Assembly (NCBI GenBank): GCA_038124025.1
Contig: JAYPBC010000032.1
Span: 1 to 17,509, forward strand
Reading direction: 5' to 3'
Length of the DNA: 17,509 bases
Source: UBA1275 sp038124025
Lineage (GTDB): Bacteria > Bacteroidota > Rhodothermia > Balneolales > Balneolaceae
The position numbers and the translations under genes were made by a program. Of the stretch, positions 1 through 7,491 are shown one piece after another (the stretch's first letter is position 1; every line of letters begins with the position of its first letter). The notes below the pieces were generated by a model. That model was given only the letters and a program-made list of their open reading frames with translations, ran no database searches and was not told where the DNA came from.

Positions 1-31
1 AAAAAAAAGCCTTCCCGAATGAGAAGGCTTT
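1..31 (-). terminator. Intrinsic terminator of the RRM protein gene
   Basis: A 9-bp perfect stem pairs bases 6-14 with 23-31 around an 8-base loop. Read on the minus strand it is followed by eight uninterrupted T residues (complement of 1-8), the classic Rho-independent layout. It starts about 20 bases after the stop codon of the minus-strand RRM gene, so it most likely ends that transcript. The T run reaches the window edge and may be longer. Confidence 0.88.
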
Positions 32-51
32 GAATCGAAATGCAATTAAGA

Positions 52-327
52 CTAACGACGGAAGTTATCTCTTCTGGGTCGTTCTTCTCTTGGTCGTGCT
101 TCGTTAACTTTTACTGCACGGCCATCAATTTCTGCACCGTCTAAATCTTCAATAGCAGACTTTGCTTCGTTATCATCATCCATCTCAACGAATCCAAAAC
201 CTTTGGATCGGCCAGAGTATTTGTCTGAAATAACTTTTGCGGAACTAACGGTTCCATAAGCTTCAAAGACTTCGCGTAATTGGTCATCAGAAACCCCATA
301 GCTAAGATTTCCTACGTAAATGTTCAT
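52..327 (-). CDS. RRM-domain RNA-binding protein
   Basis: A small cytoplasmic single-stranded-RNA-binding protein of 91 residues that is almost entirely one RNA recognition motif. The RNP2 motif IYVGNL is at residues 3-8 and the RNP1 motif KGFGFVEM at 42-49, both with the aromatic residues that stack on RNA bases. The last 15 or so residues form a basic, Arg-rich tail ending in NFRR. Bacterial relatives of this size, in cyanobacteria and Bacteroidota, are often abundant and linked to cold or stress response, but their RNA targets are mostly unknown. The ATG start places RNP2 right at the N-terminus, as the family expects, and the upstream bases are AT-rich with no Shine-Dalgarno. The gene appears monocistronic: purE upstream on the same strand is 175 bp away and a strong terminator follows. 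The family call is firm; the target and role are not known. Confidence 0.95.
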   Translation of the reverse strand: MNIYVGNLSYGVSDDQLREVFEAYGTVSSAKVISDKYSGRSKGFGFVEMDDDNEAKSAIEDLDGAEIDGRAVKVNEARPREERPRRDNFRR

Positions 328-502
328 ATCAAAAAATAATTAAGTAATTAAAGTTACGGAGAGAAGCAGACAGCAACAGCTACAGGATTCAAAGAAACGT
401 ACATCTGGATATCATACCCAATCCATTGTTAAATTACGGTATTAATGAATCAACACCAACAAAATTATCCACACCGGCATTAACAGGCAGATTTCCCAAA
501 AG

Positions 503-991
503 CTAGTGCAGATTGTCTGATTTTTTGAACGATTGGTCGGCCATATTTTTATGGAATTCCTGAAGCTTATTTTGTAACTGTGTAGAGCTATTGGCTAAGA
601 TTCTACAGGCTAGCAAACCAGCATTTTGGGCTTTTCCAATAGCTACGGTGGCAACAGGGATACCGTTTGGCATTTGAACAATTGAATAAAGACTATCCAC
701 ACCACCTAAGGCAGATGTTTGAATGGGAACCCCGATTACGGGTAAAGTGGTATGACTTGCTACCATACCTGGTAGATGTGCTGCGCCACCTGCACCAGCA
801 ATAATGACTTTTAGTCCTCTATTTAAGGCGTTTTTGGCATACTCGGCCATATAATCGGGTGTTCTGTGAGCAGACACTACTTTTTTCTCGTACTTAATAC
901 CCATTGTTTCCATTATGTTTGCAGCTTCTTTCATGGTAGCCCAATCGCTGTCGCTTCCCATAATTAAACCAACTTCAATGATATCTGACAT
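503..991 (-). CDS. purE: N5-carboxyaminoimidazole ribonucleotide mutase (PurE)
   Basis: Catalyses rearrangement of N5-CAIR to 4-carboxyaminoimidazole ribonucleotide in de novo purine synthesis, taking its substrate from PurK. The 162-residue length matches class I PurE. Visible family motifs are GSDSD at 12-16 (phosphate binding), SAHRTPD at 40-46 (substrate contacts, with the conserved His and Arg), AGAGGAAHLPGM at 65-76, and VDSLYSIVQMP near 98-108. The presence of purK upstream supports the class I mutase rather than the class II AIR carboxylase. It is the second gene of a purK-purE pair with a 77-bp gap. Unlike its neighbours it has a clear Shine-Dalgarno sequence. The stop is TAG. The last 20 or so residues, after the ILANSS stretch, form a polar C-terminal tail. 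Confidence 0.97.
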   Translation of the reverse strand: MSDIIEVGLIMGSDSDWATMKEAANIMETMGIKYEKKVVSAHRTPDYMAEYAKNALNRGLKVIIAGAGGAAHLPGMVASHTTLPVIGVPIQTSALGGVDSLYSIVQMPNGIPVATVAIGKAQNAGLLACRILANSSTQLQNKLQEFHKNMADQSFKKSDNLH

Positions 992-998
992 AGAAATG

Positions 999-1006
999 CT
1001 CCTTAC
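999..1006 (-). promoter_or_regulatory. Strong Shine-Dalgarno of purE
   Basis: On the minus strand the bases read GTAAGGAG, 7 bases before the purE ATG, which is ideal spacing for pairing with the 16S rRNA 3' end. It fixes the purE start at 991. Other genes in this window have no comparable site, so purE probably starts translation independently of purK. A TATAAT hexamer on the minus strand at 1014-1019 could be a -10 element for purE alone, though no convincing -35 accompanies it at standard spacing. Confidence 0.75.
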
Positions 1007-1068
1007 TACTTAAATTATATTTAAAACTACACATAAGAGTAACAACAAAAAAATGGCTAAGTGAACGA

Positions 1069-2262
1069 TTATATTTCAAGATCTTGAGTTATTTCTATGG
1101 CTCTTGCATAGACGCTATCAATATCATCCCCTAACAGGGTATAATGGCCCATTTTTCTTCCTATCTTACTCTGTATTTTACCATACATGTGCAAATGACC
1201 ATTGGGTTTGGATAACAGTTCATCGCTATATTCAATTTGAGCTTTTCTATTTTGGGTGCCTAAAAGGTTAATCATTACGCAAGCTGCTTGGCTAAGCTCT
1301 GTAGATCCAAGATCAAGTCCTAGCACGGCCCGGACATGATTTTCGAATTGAGATGTTATGCAACCCTCAATAGAGTAATGACCTGAATTGTGAGGACGAG
1401 GTGCCGATTCATTCAATAGAACTTGACCAGTCGATGTGTAGAAAAATTCAAAAGCTACAATACCTCGGGTGGCTATGACCTTCATGGCTTCTAAAGCACG
1501 CTTTTGAGCCAGTTTTTTAATAGAATCGGGTACTCTTGCTGGAGTAATTACGGCAACACAAATATGGTTTGATTGTACGGTTTCACAGCATTCATATACG
1601 GCATATTCTCGTCCATTGTATGCAACCTGAACGGCTAATTCGTGTGTGAAATCAATGTAGGCTTCGGCTATGATATCATGCCCATCTGATCCTCCGAGCT
1701 TGCTAAACATCTCCACCGCCTCACCTACATTAGAAACGGTTGCATTCCCATAGCCATCGTATCCACCTTTGGATGACTTTAATACAAATGGCCAACCATG
1801 TTGATGGCCGAAATCCTTTAAATCAGCTTCCCCATTTATTTGCTTATACGGAGTTACGGGTATTCCTGCATTTTCGAAGCTTTGTTTTTCAATGAGTTTA
1901 TTTTCAATCTTTGCAAAACGCTCCGGACTTGGATAAATAGGAGTACCTGAATTCTCTTGGACTTGTTTTAATACCTTAGAATCAATGAACTCATTTTCTA
2001 AGCTTAGCACATCGCACTGTTGTGCAAATTCGGTCATTGCTTCTACATCATTGAAGCTACCGGTGCTTACCTTTGGGCTTATGAAGTGCATGGGTTCATG
2101 GTTGTTACGGTCTGTATATGCAGCTACTTGAATGCCTAGTCTGTAGGCTTCAATGGCACTCATTTTAGCGAGCTGGCCTGCCCCTAAAAAACCGATGGTG
2201 AAAGAGGCAGGTATAGTTCGTGATTCAGTGATGAGACTTTTAGGCCCTGTGGTATTGCTCAT
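1069..2262 (-). CDS. purK: N5-carboxyaminoimidazole ribonucleotide synthase (PurK)
   Basis: ATP-grasp enzyme that carboxylates AIR with bicarbonate and ATP to N5-CAIR, the substrate of PurE encoded just downstream. The N-terminal pre-ATP-grasp fold opens with GFLGAGQLAKM, a variant of the usual GGGQLGRM. The ATP-grasp core includes the glycine-rich loop LKSSKGGYDGYGN and the metal-binding NESAPRPHNSGHYSIE stretch, followed by TSQFENH. The C-terminal domain carries YGK and the GRKMGHYT signature typical of PurK. I chose the ATG at 2262 (397 residues). A TTG three codons upstream at 2271 is also in frame, and neither has a Shine-Dalgarno. It is the first gene of the purK-purE pair and is divergent from prfA, with about 170 bp between the two starts. 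Confidence 0.96.
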   Translation of the reverse strand: MSNTTGPKSLITESRTIPASFTIGFLGAGQLAKMSAIEAYRLGIQVAAYTDRNNHEPMHFISPKVSTGSFNDVEAMTEFAQQCDVLSLENEFIDSKVLKQVQENSGTPIYPSPERFAKIENKLIEKQSFENAGIPVTPYKQINGEADLKDFGHQHGWPFVLKSSKGGYDGYGNATVSNVGEAVEMFSKLGGSDGHDIIAEAYIDFTHELAVQVAYNGREYAVYECCETVQSNHICVAVITPARVPDSIKKLAQKRALEAMKVIATRGIVAFEFFYTSTGQVLLNESAPRPHNSGHYSIEGCITSQFENHVRAVLGLDLGSTELSQAACVMINLLGTQNRKAQIEYSDELLSKPNGHLHMYGKIQSKIGRKMGHYTLLGDDIDSVYARAIEITQDLEI

Positions 2263-2345
2263 TTTATACAATGATGGGTTATTGAATTGGATGCTACCTA
2301 TCGATGTTCATGGAAAATAACGTGTTCATGTCTTAGCTAAAAGTA

Positions 2346-2353
2346 TAAATTTG
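2346..2353 (+). promoter_or_regulatory. Possible Bacteroidota-type -7 promoter element for prfA
   Basis: The bases TAAATTTG match the TAnnTTTG -7 consensus of Bacteroidota promoters exactly, about 78 bases upstream of the prfA ATG in the purK/prfA divergent spacer. At the expected -33 distance the sequence is TGTTC rather than TTTG, so only half of the promoter is supported. In AT-rich DNA such a match can occur by chance. Confidence 0.35.
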
Positions 2354-2430
2354 TTCGTATTCATAGACATCAAAGAAATGCCCATACAATAAATTGCACT
2401 ATTGTGTATTTTTATAACAAATTATACCCA

Positions 2431-3507
2431 ATGGACTTAGAAAAAAAATTACAACAACTGAAAGCTCGCTATAATGAAGTTAATGCAGCAATGAGTGATC
2501 CCGCTGTATTTGATGACCCTGAAAATTATACTAAGCTTACCAAAGAAAGAAGCGATCTTGAAGAGGTTGTGAAAGATTTCGATCGATATTCAGAACTAAA
2601 AGGAAATTTGGAAGGTAACCTAGAGCTCATCGAGATTAATGAAGATCCGGAAATCACCGAGATGGCCGTGGTTGAGAACAAAGAGATAAAAACGGAATTA
2701 GGTCGACTTGAGGAAGAACTAAAAATTAAGTTAGTACCAAAAGATCCCGAGGATTCTAAAAATGCTATTGTTGAGGTCAGGGCAGGTACAGGAGGAGATG
2801 AAGCAGCGATCTTTGCAGGAGATTTGTTTGATATGTATCGCCGGTATTCCGATGATTTGGGCTGGAAACTCCAAATTCTAAGTTTGAACGAATCTGAAAA
2901 AGGCGGGTTTAAAGAAATCAGTTTTTCTTTGGAAGGACACGAGGTTTTTGGGAAAATGAAGTACGAGTCTGGAGTGCATCGGGTTCAGCGAGTTCCTGCT
3001 ACTGAAAGTCAGGGCAGGGTGCATACCTCAGCTGCAACCGTTGCAGTACTACCTGAGGTGGAGGAAGTAGATATTCACATTAATCCAAGTGATTTACGAA
3101 TTGATACCTTTAGGGCGAGTGGTGCAGGAGGTCAGCATGTCAACAAAACGGATTCTGCTATTCGAATAACTCACGAACCGACAGGCATAGTTGCAGAATG
3201 CCAACAGGAACGCTCACAGCACCAAAATAAAGAGAAAGCAATGGCCATGCTTCGTGCAAGAATGTACGACATTGAGCTAGAAAAAAAGCAAAAAGCCAGG
3301 GCTGCAGAGAGGAAAAGTCAGGTCTCTACAGGGGATCGTTCCGCAAAAATTAGAACCTACAATTACCCACAAGGCCGGTTAACTGATCATCGCATCAACC
3401 TTACTCTATATAATCTTGATGCGGTTATGAAAGGTCAGTTACATGAAGTCATAGAGGGACTACGCATTCAGGATAACTTAGAAAAAATGCAGGAGATGGC
3501 TGAATAA
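2431..3507 (+). CDS. prfA: Peptide chain release factor 1 (RF1)
   Basis: Recognises UAA and UAG stop codons in the ribosomal A site and triggers release of the finished protein. At 358 residues it has normal RF1 length. The anticodon-mimic PxT motif is PAT at 189-191, which separates RF1 from RF2 (SPF). The catalytic GGQ is at 233-235 within GAGGQHVNKTDSAIR, whose Gln is normally methylated by PrmC. The N-terminal 100 residues are the helical domain 1. The start is ATG at 2431; an in-frame GTG at 2404 would add nine residues not typical of the family and was rejected. The prmC methylase gene is not adjacent. The gene stands alone, divergent from purK and convergent with pckA across a 60-bp spacer in which no clear terminator hairpin is seen. 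Confidence 0.97.
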   Translation: MDLEKKLQQLKARYNEVNAAMSDPAVFDDPENYTKLTKERSDLEEVVKDFDRYSELKGNLEGNLELIEINEDPEITEMAVVENKEIKTELGRLEEELKIKLVPKDPEDSKNAIVEVRAGTGGDEAAIFAGDLFDMYRRYSDDLGWKLQILSLNESEKGGFKEISFSLEGHEVFGKMKYESGVHRVQRVPATESQGRVHTSAATVAVLPEVEEVDIHINPSDLRIDTFRASGAGGQHVNKTDSAIRITHEPTGIVAECQQERSQHQNKEKAMAMLRARMYDIELEKKQKARAAERKSQVSTGDRSAKIRTYNYPQGRLTDHRINLTLYNLDAVMKGQLHEVIEGLRIQDNLEKMQEMAE

Positions 3508-3567
3508 TCTAGGCTGCGGTTTTATCTTTATACAAAAAGCTACAATGTAGGTGGTACTGTAGGTGAG

Positions 3568-5172
3568 TTACACTCTAGGCGCAGCACTTAAAAGTTCCTT
3601 ACTCGCTTTGGATTCAAACTGTTTAAAATTATTCACAAACATTTTAGCTAACTCAAAAGCCTTTTTATCATACTCCATGGCATCGTCCCAGGTATAACGA
3701 GGTATTAAAATTTTAGAGGGAACATCGGTTACTTGTATGGGGACTTGAAACCCAAAAATGGGATCTTTTACGTATTCCACTTTGTCAAGTTTGCCTGCGA
3801 TAGCCTCACTGAGCATTTTTCGAGTGTAGCGTAATTTTATGCGTTCTCCAGTACCAAACTCACCGCCGGTCCATCCCGTATTTACCATCCAGACTTTAGC
3901 CTTGTGTTTTGTAATCTTTTTAGCCAGTAATTCGGCATACACCGTTGGGTGTAATGGCATAAATGGAGAACCAAAACAAGCCGAAAAGGTAGCTTGAGGT
4001 TCGGTTACACCGCGTTCTGTGCCAGCTACTTTAGCAGTATACCCACTGATAAAATGATACATAGCTTGTTCGGGTGTAAGTCTTGAAATGGGAGGTAGTA
4101 CTCCAAAGGCATCTGCTGTTAGAAAGATAATGTTATCAGGGTGGTTGCCCATGCCCGTTTCACTGGCATTTGGAATGAAATCGATAGGATAAGAGCAACG
4201 CGTATTTTGAGTAAGACTTACATCGGAAAAATCTGGTTCTCGATTGGTATCTAAAATGACATTTTCAAGAATAGTACCAGGCATTTTGGTGGTAGCGTAA
4301 ATCATTGGTTCACTTTTTTCACTAAGATTAATAGTCTTAGCATAACACCCACCCTCAAAGTTGAATATTCCCTCATCACTCCATCCGTGCTCATCGTCAC
4401 CAATTAGGGTTTTCGAAGGATCCGCAGATAGCGTTGTTTTTCCCGTACCCGAAAGCCCAAAAAATACAGAAGATTTCCCATATTTATCGTGATTTGCCGA
4501 GCAGTGCATAGCCATAACTCCTTTTTTGGGAAGTAGGTAATTCATCACGGAAAATATCCCTTTTTTTACCTCGCCAGAATACATGGTTCCACCAATAAGG
4601 ATAATCTTTTTCTCAAAATTACAGAGAATAAAGGTATTGCTTTTTGTTCCATCTACTTTTGGATTCGCCTCGAAAAAAGGAGCCGCAACAACCGTGAAAT
4701 CAGGTTCAATGCTCGCAAGATTCTCCTCAGTTGGCCTAATAAACATATTGTGGGTGAATAGGGCATGATAGGCAACCTCACTAACAACTCTCACATTCAA
4801 GCGGTTTTTAGTATCGGCGCCACAAAAAGCATCTTTAACAAATAAGCGCCTATCTCTCAGATATCTTTGAACTTTTGAAAAGAGATTGTTAAAAACTTCT
4901 TCACTCGCGGGTTGATTGATTTCACCCCAATCTATTTCATCCTGTATAGACGGCTGTTTTATGATAAATCGATCTTTTGGGGAGCGACCCGTATACTTAC
5001 CCGTGTGTACAAGCAAAGCATGATCGGCAGTTAAAATTGCCTCCCCATGAAGAATGGCATGCTCGTAGAGTTCTGAGGGGTTTAAATTCCAGTAAACCTC
5101 CTCATTTTTATCCAATCCTAAATAATCTAAGCCGATTTTACTTCGGGGATGTACATTGTAGTCTGCTTTCAT
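3568..5172 (-). CDS. pckA: Phosphoenolpyruvate carboxykinase (ATP)
   Basis: Converts oxaloacetate and ATP to phosphoenolpyruvate, ADP and CO2, the first committed gluconeogenic step. The 534 residues match the ATP-dependent family (about 530-540) rather than the longer GTP enzyme. Motifs in order: HTGKYTGRSPKDRF at 56-69, including the substrate-binding Arg 63; GGTMYSGEVKKGIFS at 194-208 with metal and substrate contacts; the conserved His 223; the P-loop GLSGTGKTT at 239-247; and the kinase-2 motif LIGDDEHGW at 256-264, whose Asp pair binds metal. All key residues are present. The start is ATG with only a weak GAG nearby. It is flanked by convergent prfA and by 183 non-coding bases before the rhodanese gene on the same strand, so it is probably transcribed alone. 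Confidence 0.98.
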   Translation of the reverse strand: MKADYNVHPRSKIGLDYLGLDKNEEVYWNLNPSELYEHAILHGEAILTADHALLVHTGKYTGRSPKDRFIIKQPSIQDEIDWGEINQPASEEVFNNLFSKVQRYLRDRRLFVKDAFCGADTKNRLNVRVVSEVAYHALFTHNMFIRPTEENLASIEPDFTVVAAPFFEANPKVDGTKSNTFILCNFEKKIILIGGTMYSGEVKKGIFSVMNYLLPKKGVMAMHCSANHDKYGKSSVFFGLSGTGKTTLSADPSKTLIGDDEHGWSDEGIFNFEGGCYAKTINLSEKSEPMIYATTKMPGTILENVILDTNREPDFSDVSLTQNTRCSYPIDFIPNASETGMGNHPDNIIFLTADAFGVLPPISRLTPEQAMYHFISGYTAKVAGTERGVTEPQATFSACFGSPFMPLHPTVYAELLAKKITKHKAKVWMVNTGWTGGEFGTGERIKLRYTRKMLSEAIAGKLDKVEYVKDPIFGFQVPIQVTDVPSKILIPRYTWDDAMEYDKKAFELAKMFVNNFKQFESKASKELLSAAPRV

Positions 5173-5211
5173 AGCTCTTTGTTATATCGTTTTAAGCGGT
5201 CATTAATTTGG

Positions 5212-5248
5212 TTGAATATGCAATGCTTGAAAGAAATAATGCATTCAA
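5212..5248. repeat. Imperfect inverted repeat upstream of pckA
   Basis: TTGAATATGCA at 5212-5222 faces TGCATTCAA at 5240-5248. The right arm is the exact reverse complement of the left except for a 2-base (AT) insertion in the left arm, and 17 bases separate them. It sits 40-76 bases upstream of the pckA start, where an operator or a leader hairpin could lie. No other copy was noticed in the window. It may be a regulatory site, but AT-rich sequence also gives such repeats by chance. Confidence 0.3.
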
Positions 5249-5355
5249 TCGTACTCCAACATATCACACTGATAGCAATAATAAGGAGCTCAAGAACAAC
5301 TCTCAAAAATAGCTTTAGATTTCAAAAAAAGCGGTACCATAAAAGTAGCTTGAGC

Positions 5356-5868
5356 TTACTGATTCGCCCATGCTTGGTACCCACCTATAAGATTTTTTAC
5401 ATTCTTGAAGCCTAATCGCTCCACCATTAGTGCCGAAGCCTGTGAACTTCTATTGCCTGAACGACAGTACAATAAATAGGTGATATCTTTATCAAGCATA
5501 CTTAGTTTAGATTCAAAGTCAGATTGGTAAAAGTCAAGATGCATAGCTCCCTCAATGGCTCCTGCATTCACTTCTGCAAGGGTTCTAACATCCAAAATTA
5601 CTACCGATTCTTGATTCATTAAAGACTCGAATGTTGTACTATCAATATCCTCAAAGGTAACTTGACTCATTGATGTTTCTTTTGAGGCATTGTCCATTCC
5701 TTTCTCAGGAGTTGAGTTGCAGGCCCACAACCCACTAAGCAGTAGCACTATACCAAAAAGTTGGGTTAATGAATTCTTTCCCGATAATGCAAAAAATGTT
5801 GTTGAATTTATCTCTTGAGTCCAGCTCCGTTTAGGGTGATGCTGTTCATCTAGTTGGGTTTTAATCAT
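5356..5868 (-). CDS. Rhodanese-domain lipoprotein
   Basis: A predicted exported single-domain rhodanese of 170 residues. After a 33-residue polar N-terminus comes a hydrophobic stretch (about 37-49, LFGIVLLLSGLWA) ending at Cys 50, a plausible though imperfect lipobox (LWAC), so the protein is likely lipid-anchored outside the cytoplasm. A short polar linker leads to the rhodanese domain (about 70-170): LDVRTLAE at 92-99, the active-site loop CRSGNRSS with catalytic Cys 135, and the family-typical ending GGYQAW. The active-site Cys is intact, so sulfur transfer or persulfide chemistry is possible, but the substrate is unknown. No in-frame ATG lies between Met 1 and the hydrophobic core, so the long n-region seems real. 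It is divergent from gatB across 167 bp and on the same strand as pckA, but 183 bp separate them. Confidence 0.85.
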   Translation of the reverse strand: MIKTQLDEQHHPKRSWTQEINSTTFFALSGKNSLTQLFGIVLLLSGLWACNSTPEKGMDNASKETSMSQVTFEDIDSTTFESLMNQESVVILDVRTLAEVNAGAIEGAMHLDFYQSDFESKLSMLDKDITYLLYCRSGNRSSQASALMVERLGFKNVKNLIGGYQAWANQ

Positions 5869-6035
5869 AAGTACTACAGTAGGGGTGTTGGTATTAGCAT
5901 GCGAAGGAGTTAAAATAGGAAATTTGGAGCCATAAATTTACCGGTAGTTTGTGGGGGACCTACCAGAAAAAAACACAAATTCTAAACGCCAACTTTAATA
6001 TCTTTCGATTCTAAATTAGTAGGATAAATAGAGTT

Positions 6036-7481
6036 ATGAATACCATCGAACATAAAGATTTTGAGGCGGTAATAGGTTTAGAGGTACATGCCCAATTGTT
6101 AACTCAAAGCAAAGCGTTTGCTCCAGTAGCTGCGCAATATGGACAGGCACCCAATACCCAAATTAGCCCGCTTTGTTTGGGGCATCCTGGCACCTTGCCA
6201 TTAGTGAATGAGAACCTAATTCGTTACATCATTAAAATGGGTTTGGCCACCAACTGCTCTATTGCTCCTAAGTCTATATTTGCTAGAAAAAATTATTTTT
6301 ATCCTGACCTTCCAAAAGGCTATCAGATTTCTCAATTTGAAACGCCTATCTGTGAGGGTGGTTATATTGACATAGAAGTAGAAGGTTATTCAAAGCGAAT
6401 TGGGATTACCCGTATACACATGGAAGAGGATGCCGGTAAATCCATTCATGATCAAGATCCTTATAATACCCTGGTAGATTTAAATAGGGCAGGAACTCCT
6501 TTAATTGAAATAGTTTCAGAGCCTGATTTACGCACTCCACAAGAAGCGTATGCCTATCTATCCAAGATAAAGCAAATTGTCCAATACCTTGAGGTTTGTG
6601 ACGGAAATATGGAAGAGGGGAGCCTACGATGCGACGCCAATGTATCGGTACGACCAAGAGGAAGAGAAAAATTTGGTACTCGAACCGAGCTAAAAAACAT
6701 GAACTCTTTTAGGAATGTTGAAAAAGCCATCGACTTTGAAATTTACAGGCAAATTGAACTTATCGAATCGGGGGGTGAAGTCGTACAGCAAACTCGATTG
6801 TGGGATACCAGTAAAATGGAGACTCGCATCATGCGATCAAAGGAAGAGGCACACGACTATCGATATTTTCCAGAACCGGATCTTCCTCCCATCATCGTGA
6901 CTAACGAGTTGTTAGATGAAATTAAGGAAGAGTTGCCCGAACTTGCTCACATCCGACAAGAGCGTTTTGTGAAACAATATCAACTTAGTGAAATCGATGC
7001 GGTTACCTTAACAGAGAATCGATATCTAGCCGACTTTTTTGAGGAATTAGTTTCGAAAAGTAGTCATGTTAAAGCTTCGGTAAGCTTGGTATTAAGTGAC
7101 GTACTCCGAGTTTTAAACGAGCAGAGTATAACTATTCAAGAATTTCCTTTAACGGTGAACAGATTAGCAGAATTGTTGGATTTGCGAGCTTCAGATAAAG
7201 TTAGCTCGACTGCTCAGCAAACTGTTTTTAATGCGATGTTAGAGCAGGATAGTTCAGCCCAACAATTGGCTGAGAAGCTTAATTTACTACAGGTCTCCGA
7301 CTCGAATTATATGGATGATTTGGTCAAACAAGTTATTGAAGCAAATCCCGATGAAGCAACCAGATACAAGGAAGGAAAAAAGCAACTAATGGGATTCTTT
7401 GTCGGGCAGGTCATGAAGGCCTCTAAGGGAAAAGCAAATCCTAAAATGGCTAACGAACTCGTTCGTAAATATTTGGATTGA
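6036..7481 (+). CDS. gatB: Asp-tRNA(Asn)/Glu-tRNA(Gln) amidotransferase subunit B
   Basis: The tRNA-binding and kinase subunit of GatCAB, which phosphorylates Glu or Asp mischarged on tRNA(Gln) or tRNA(Asn) and converts it to Gln or Asn with ammonia from GatA. At 481 residues it is full length. Visible signatures: IGLEVHAQL at 13-21, KNYFYPDLPKGYQISQ at 85-100, HMEEDAGKS at 128-136, EEGSLRCDANVSVRP at 193-207 and DYRYFPEPDLPP at 274-285. The C-terminal 150 or so residues form the helical/YqeY tail domain, with MGFFVGQVMKASKGKANP near the end. The start is ATG with at best a weak AGGA 11 bases upstream. gatA and gatC are not in the window, as is common where the subunits are unlinked. This is the first gene of a seven-gene same-strand run; the next gene starts 10 bases after its stop. 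Confidence 0.97.
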   Translation: MNTIEHKDFEAVIGLEVHAQLLTQSKAFAPVAAQYGQAPNTQISPLCLGHPGTLPLVNENLIRYIIKMGLATNCSIAPKSIFARKNYFYPDLPKGYQISQFETPICEGGYIDIEVEGYSKRIGITRIHMEEDAGKSIHDQDPYNTLVDLNRAGTPLIEIVSEPDLRTPQEAYAYLSKIKQIVQYLEVCDGNMEEGSLRCDANVSVRPRGREKFGTRTELKNMNSFRNVEKAIDFEIYRQIELIESGGEVVQQTRLWDTSKMETRIMRSKEEAHDYRYFPEPDLPPIIVTNELLDEIKEELPELAHIRQERFVKQYQLSEIDAVTLTENRYLADFFEELVSKSSHVKASVSLVLSDVLRVLNEQSITIQEFPLTVNRLAELLDLRASDKVSSTAQQTVFNAMLEQDSSAQQLAEKLNLLQVSDSNYMDDLVKQVIEANPDEATRYKEGKKQLMGFFVGQVMKASKGKANPKMANELVRKYLD

Positions 7482-7491
7482 GCAGCTTACA

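Noticed and set aside
460..467. TAATTTTG (minus strand) as a promoter for the RRM gene
   Set aside because: It matches TAnnTTTG, but no -33 TTTG lies at suitable spacing and the leader would be about 125 bases. The support is too weak to list.
2404..2430. GTG start nine codons upstream of prfA
   Set aside because: ATG at 2431 gives the family-typical MDLEKKL start and 358-residue length. The upstream codons look like AT-rich leader.
3508..3567. Terminator between convergent prfA and pckA
   Set aside because: Only a CTACA-A-TGTAG palindrome with a one-base centre and distant 6-bp complementarity were found. Neither forms a stable hairpin followed by T residues.
5304..5311. TATTTTTG (minus strand) as a pckA -7 promoter element
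   Set aside because: It fits TAnnTTTG but lies in an A-rich run, 130 bases from the start, with no TTTG at the -33 distance.
5149..5415. Open frame on the plus strand between pckA and the rhodanese gene
   Set aside because: It overlaps both neighbouring genes on the opposite strand, shows no recognisable domain, and has composition like translated non-coding DNA.
5943..5964. GGTAG...CTACC inverted repeat upstream of gatB
   Set aside because: The stem is only 5 bp with a 12-base loop and no T run. It is within chance expectation and unsuited as a terminator.
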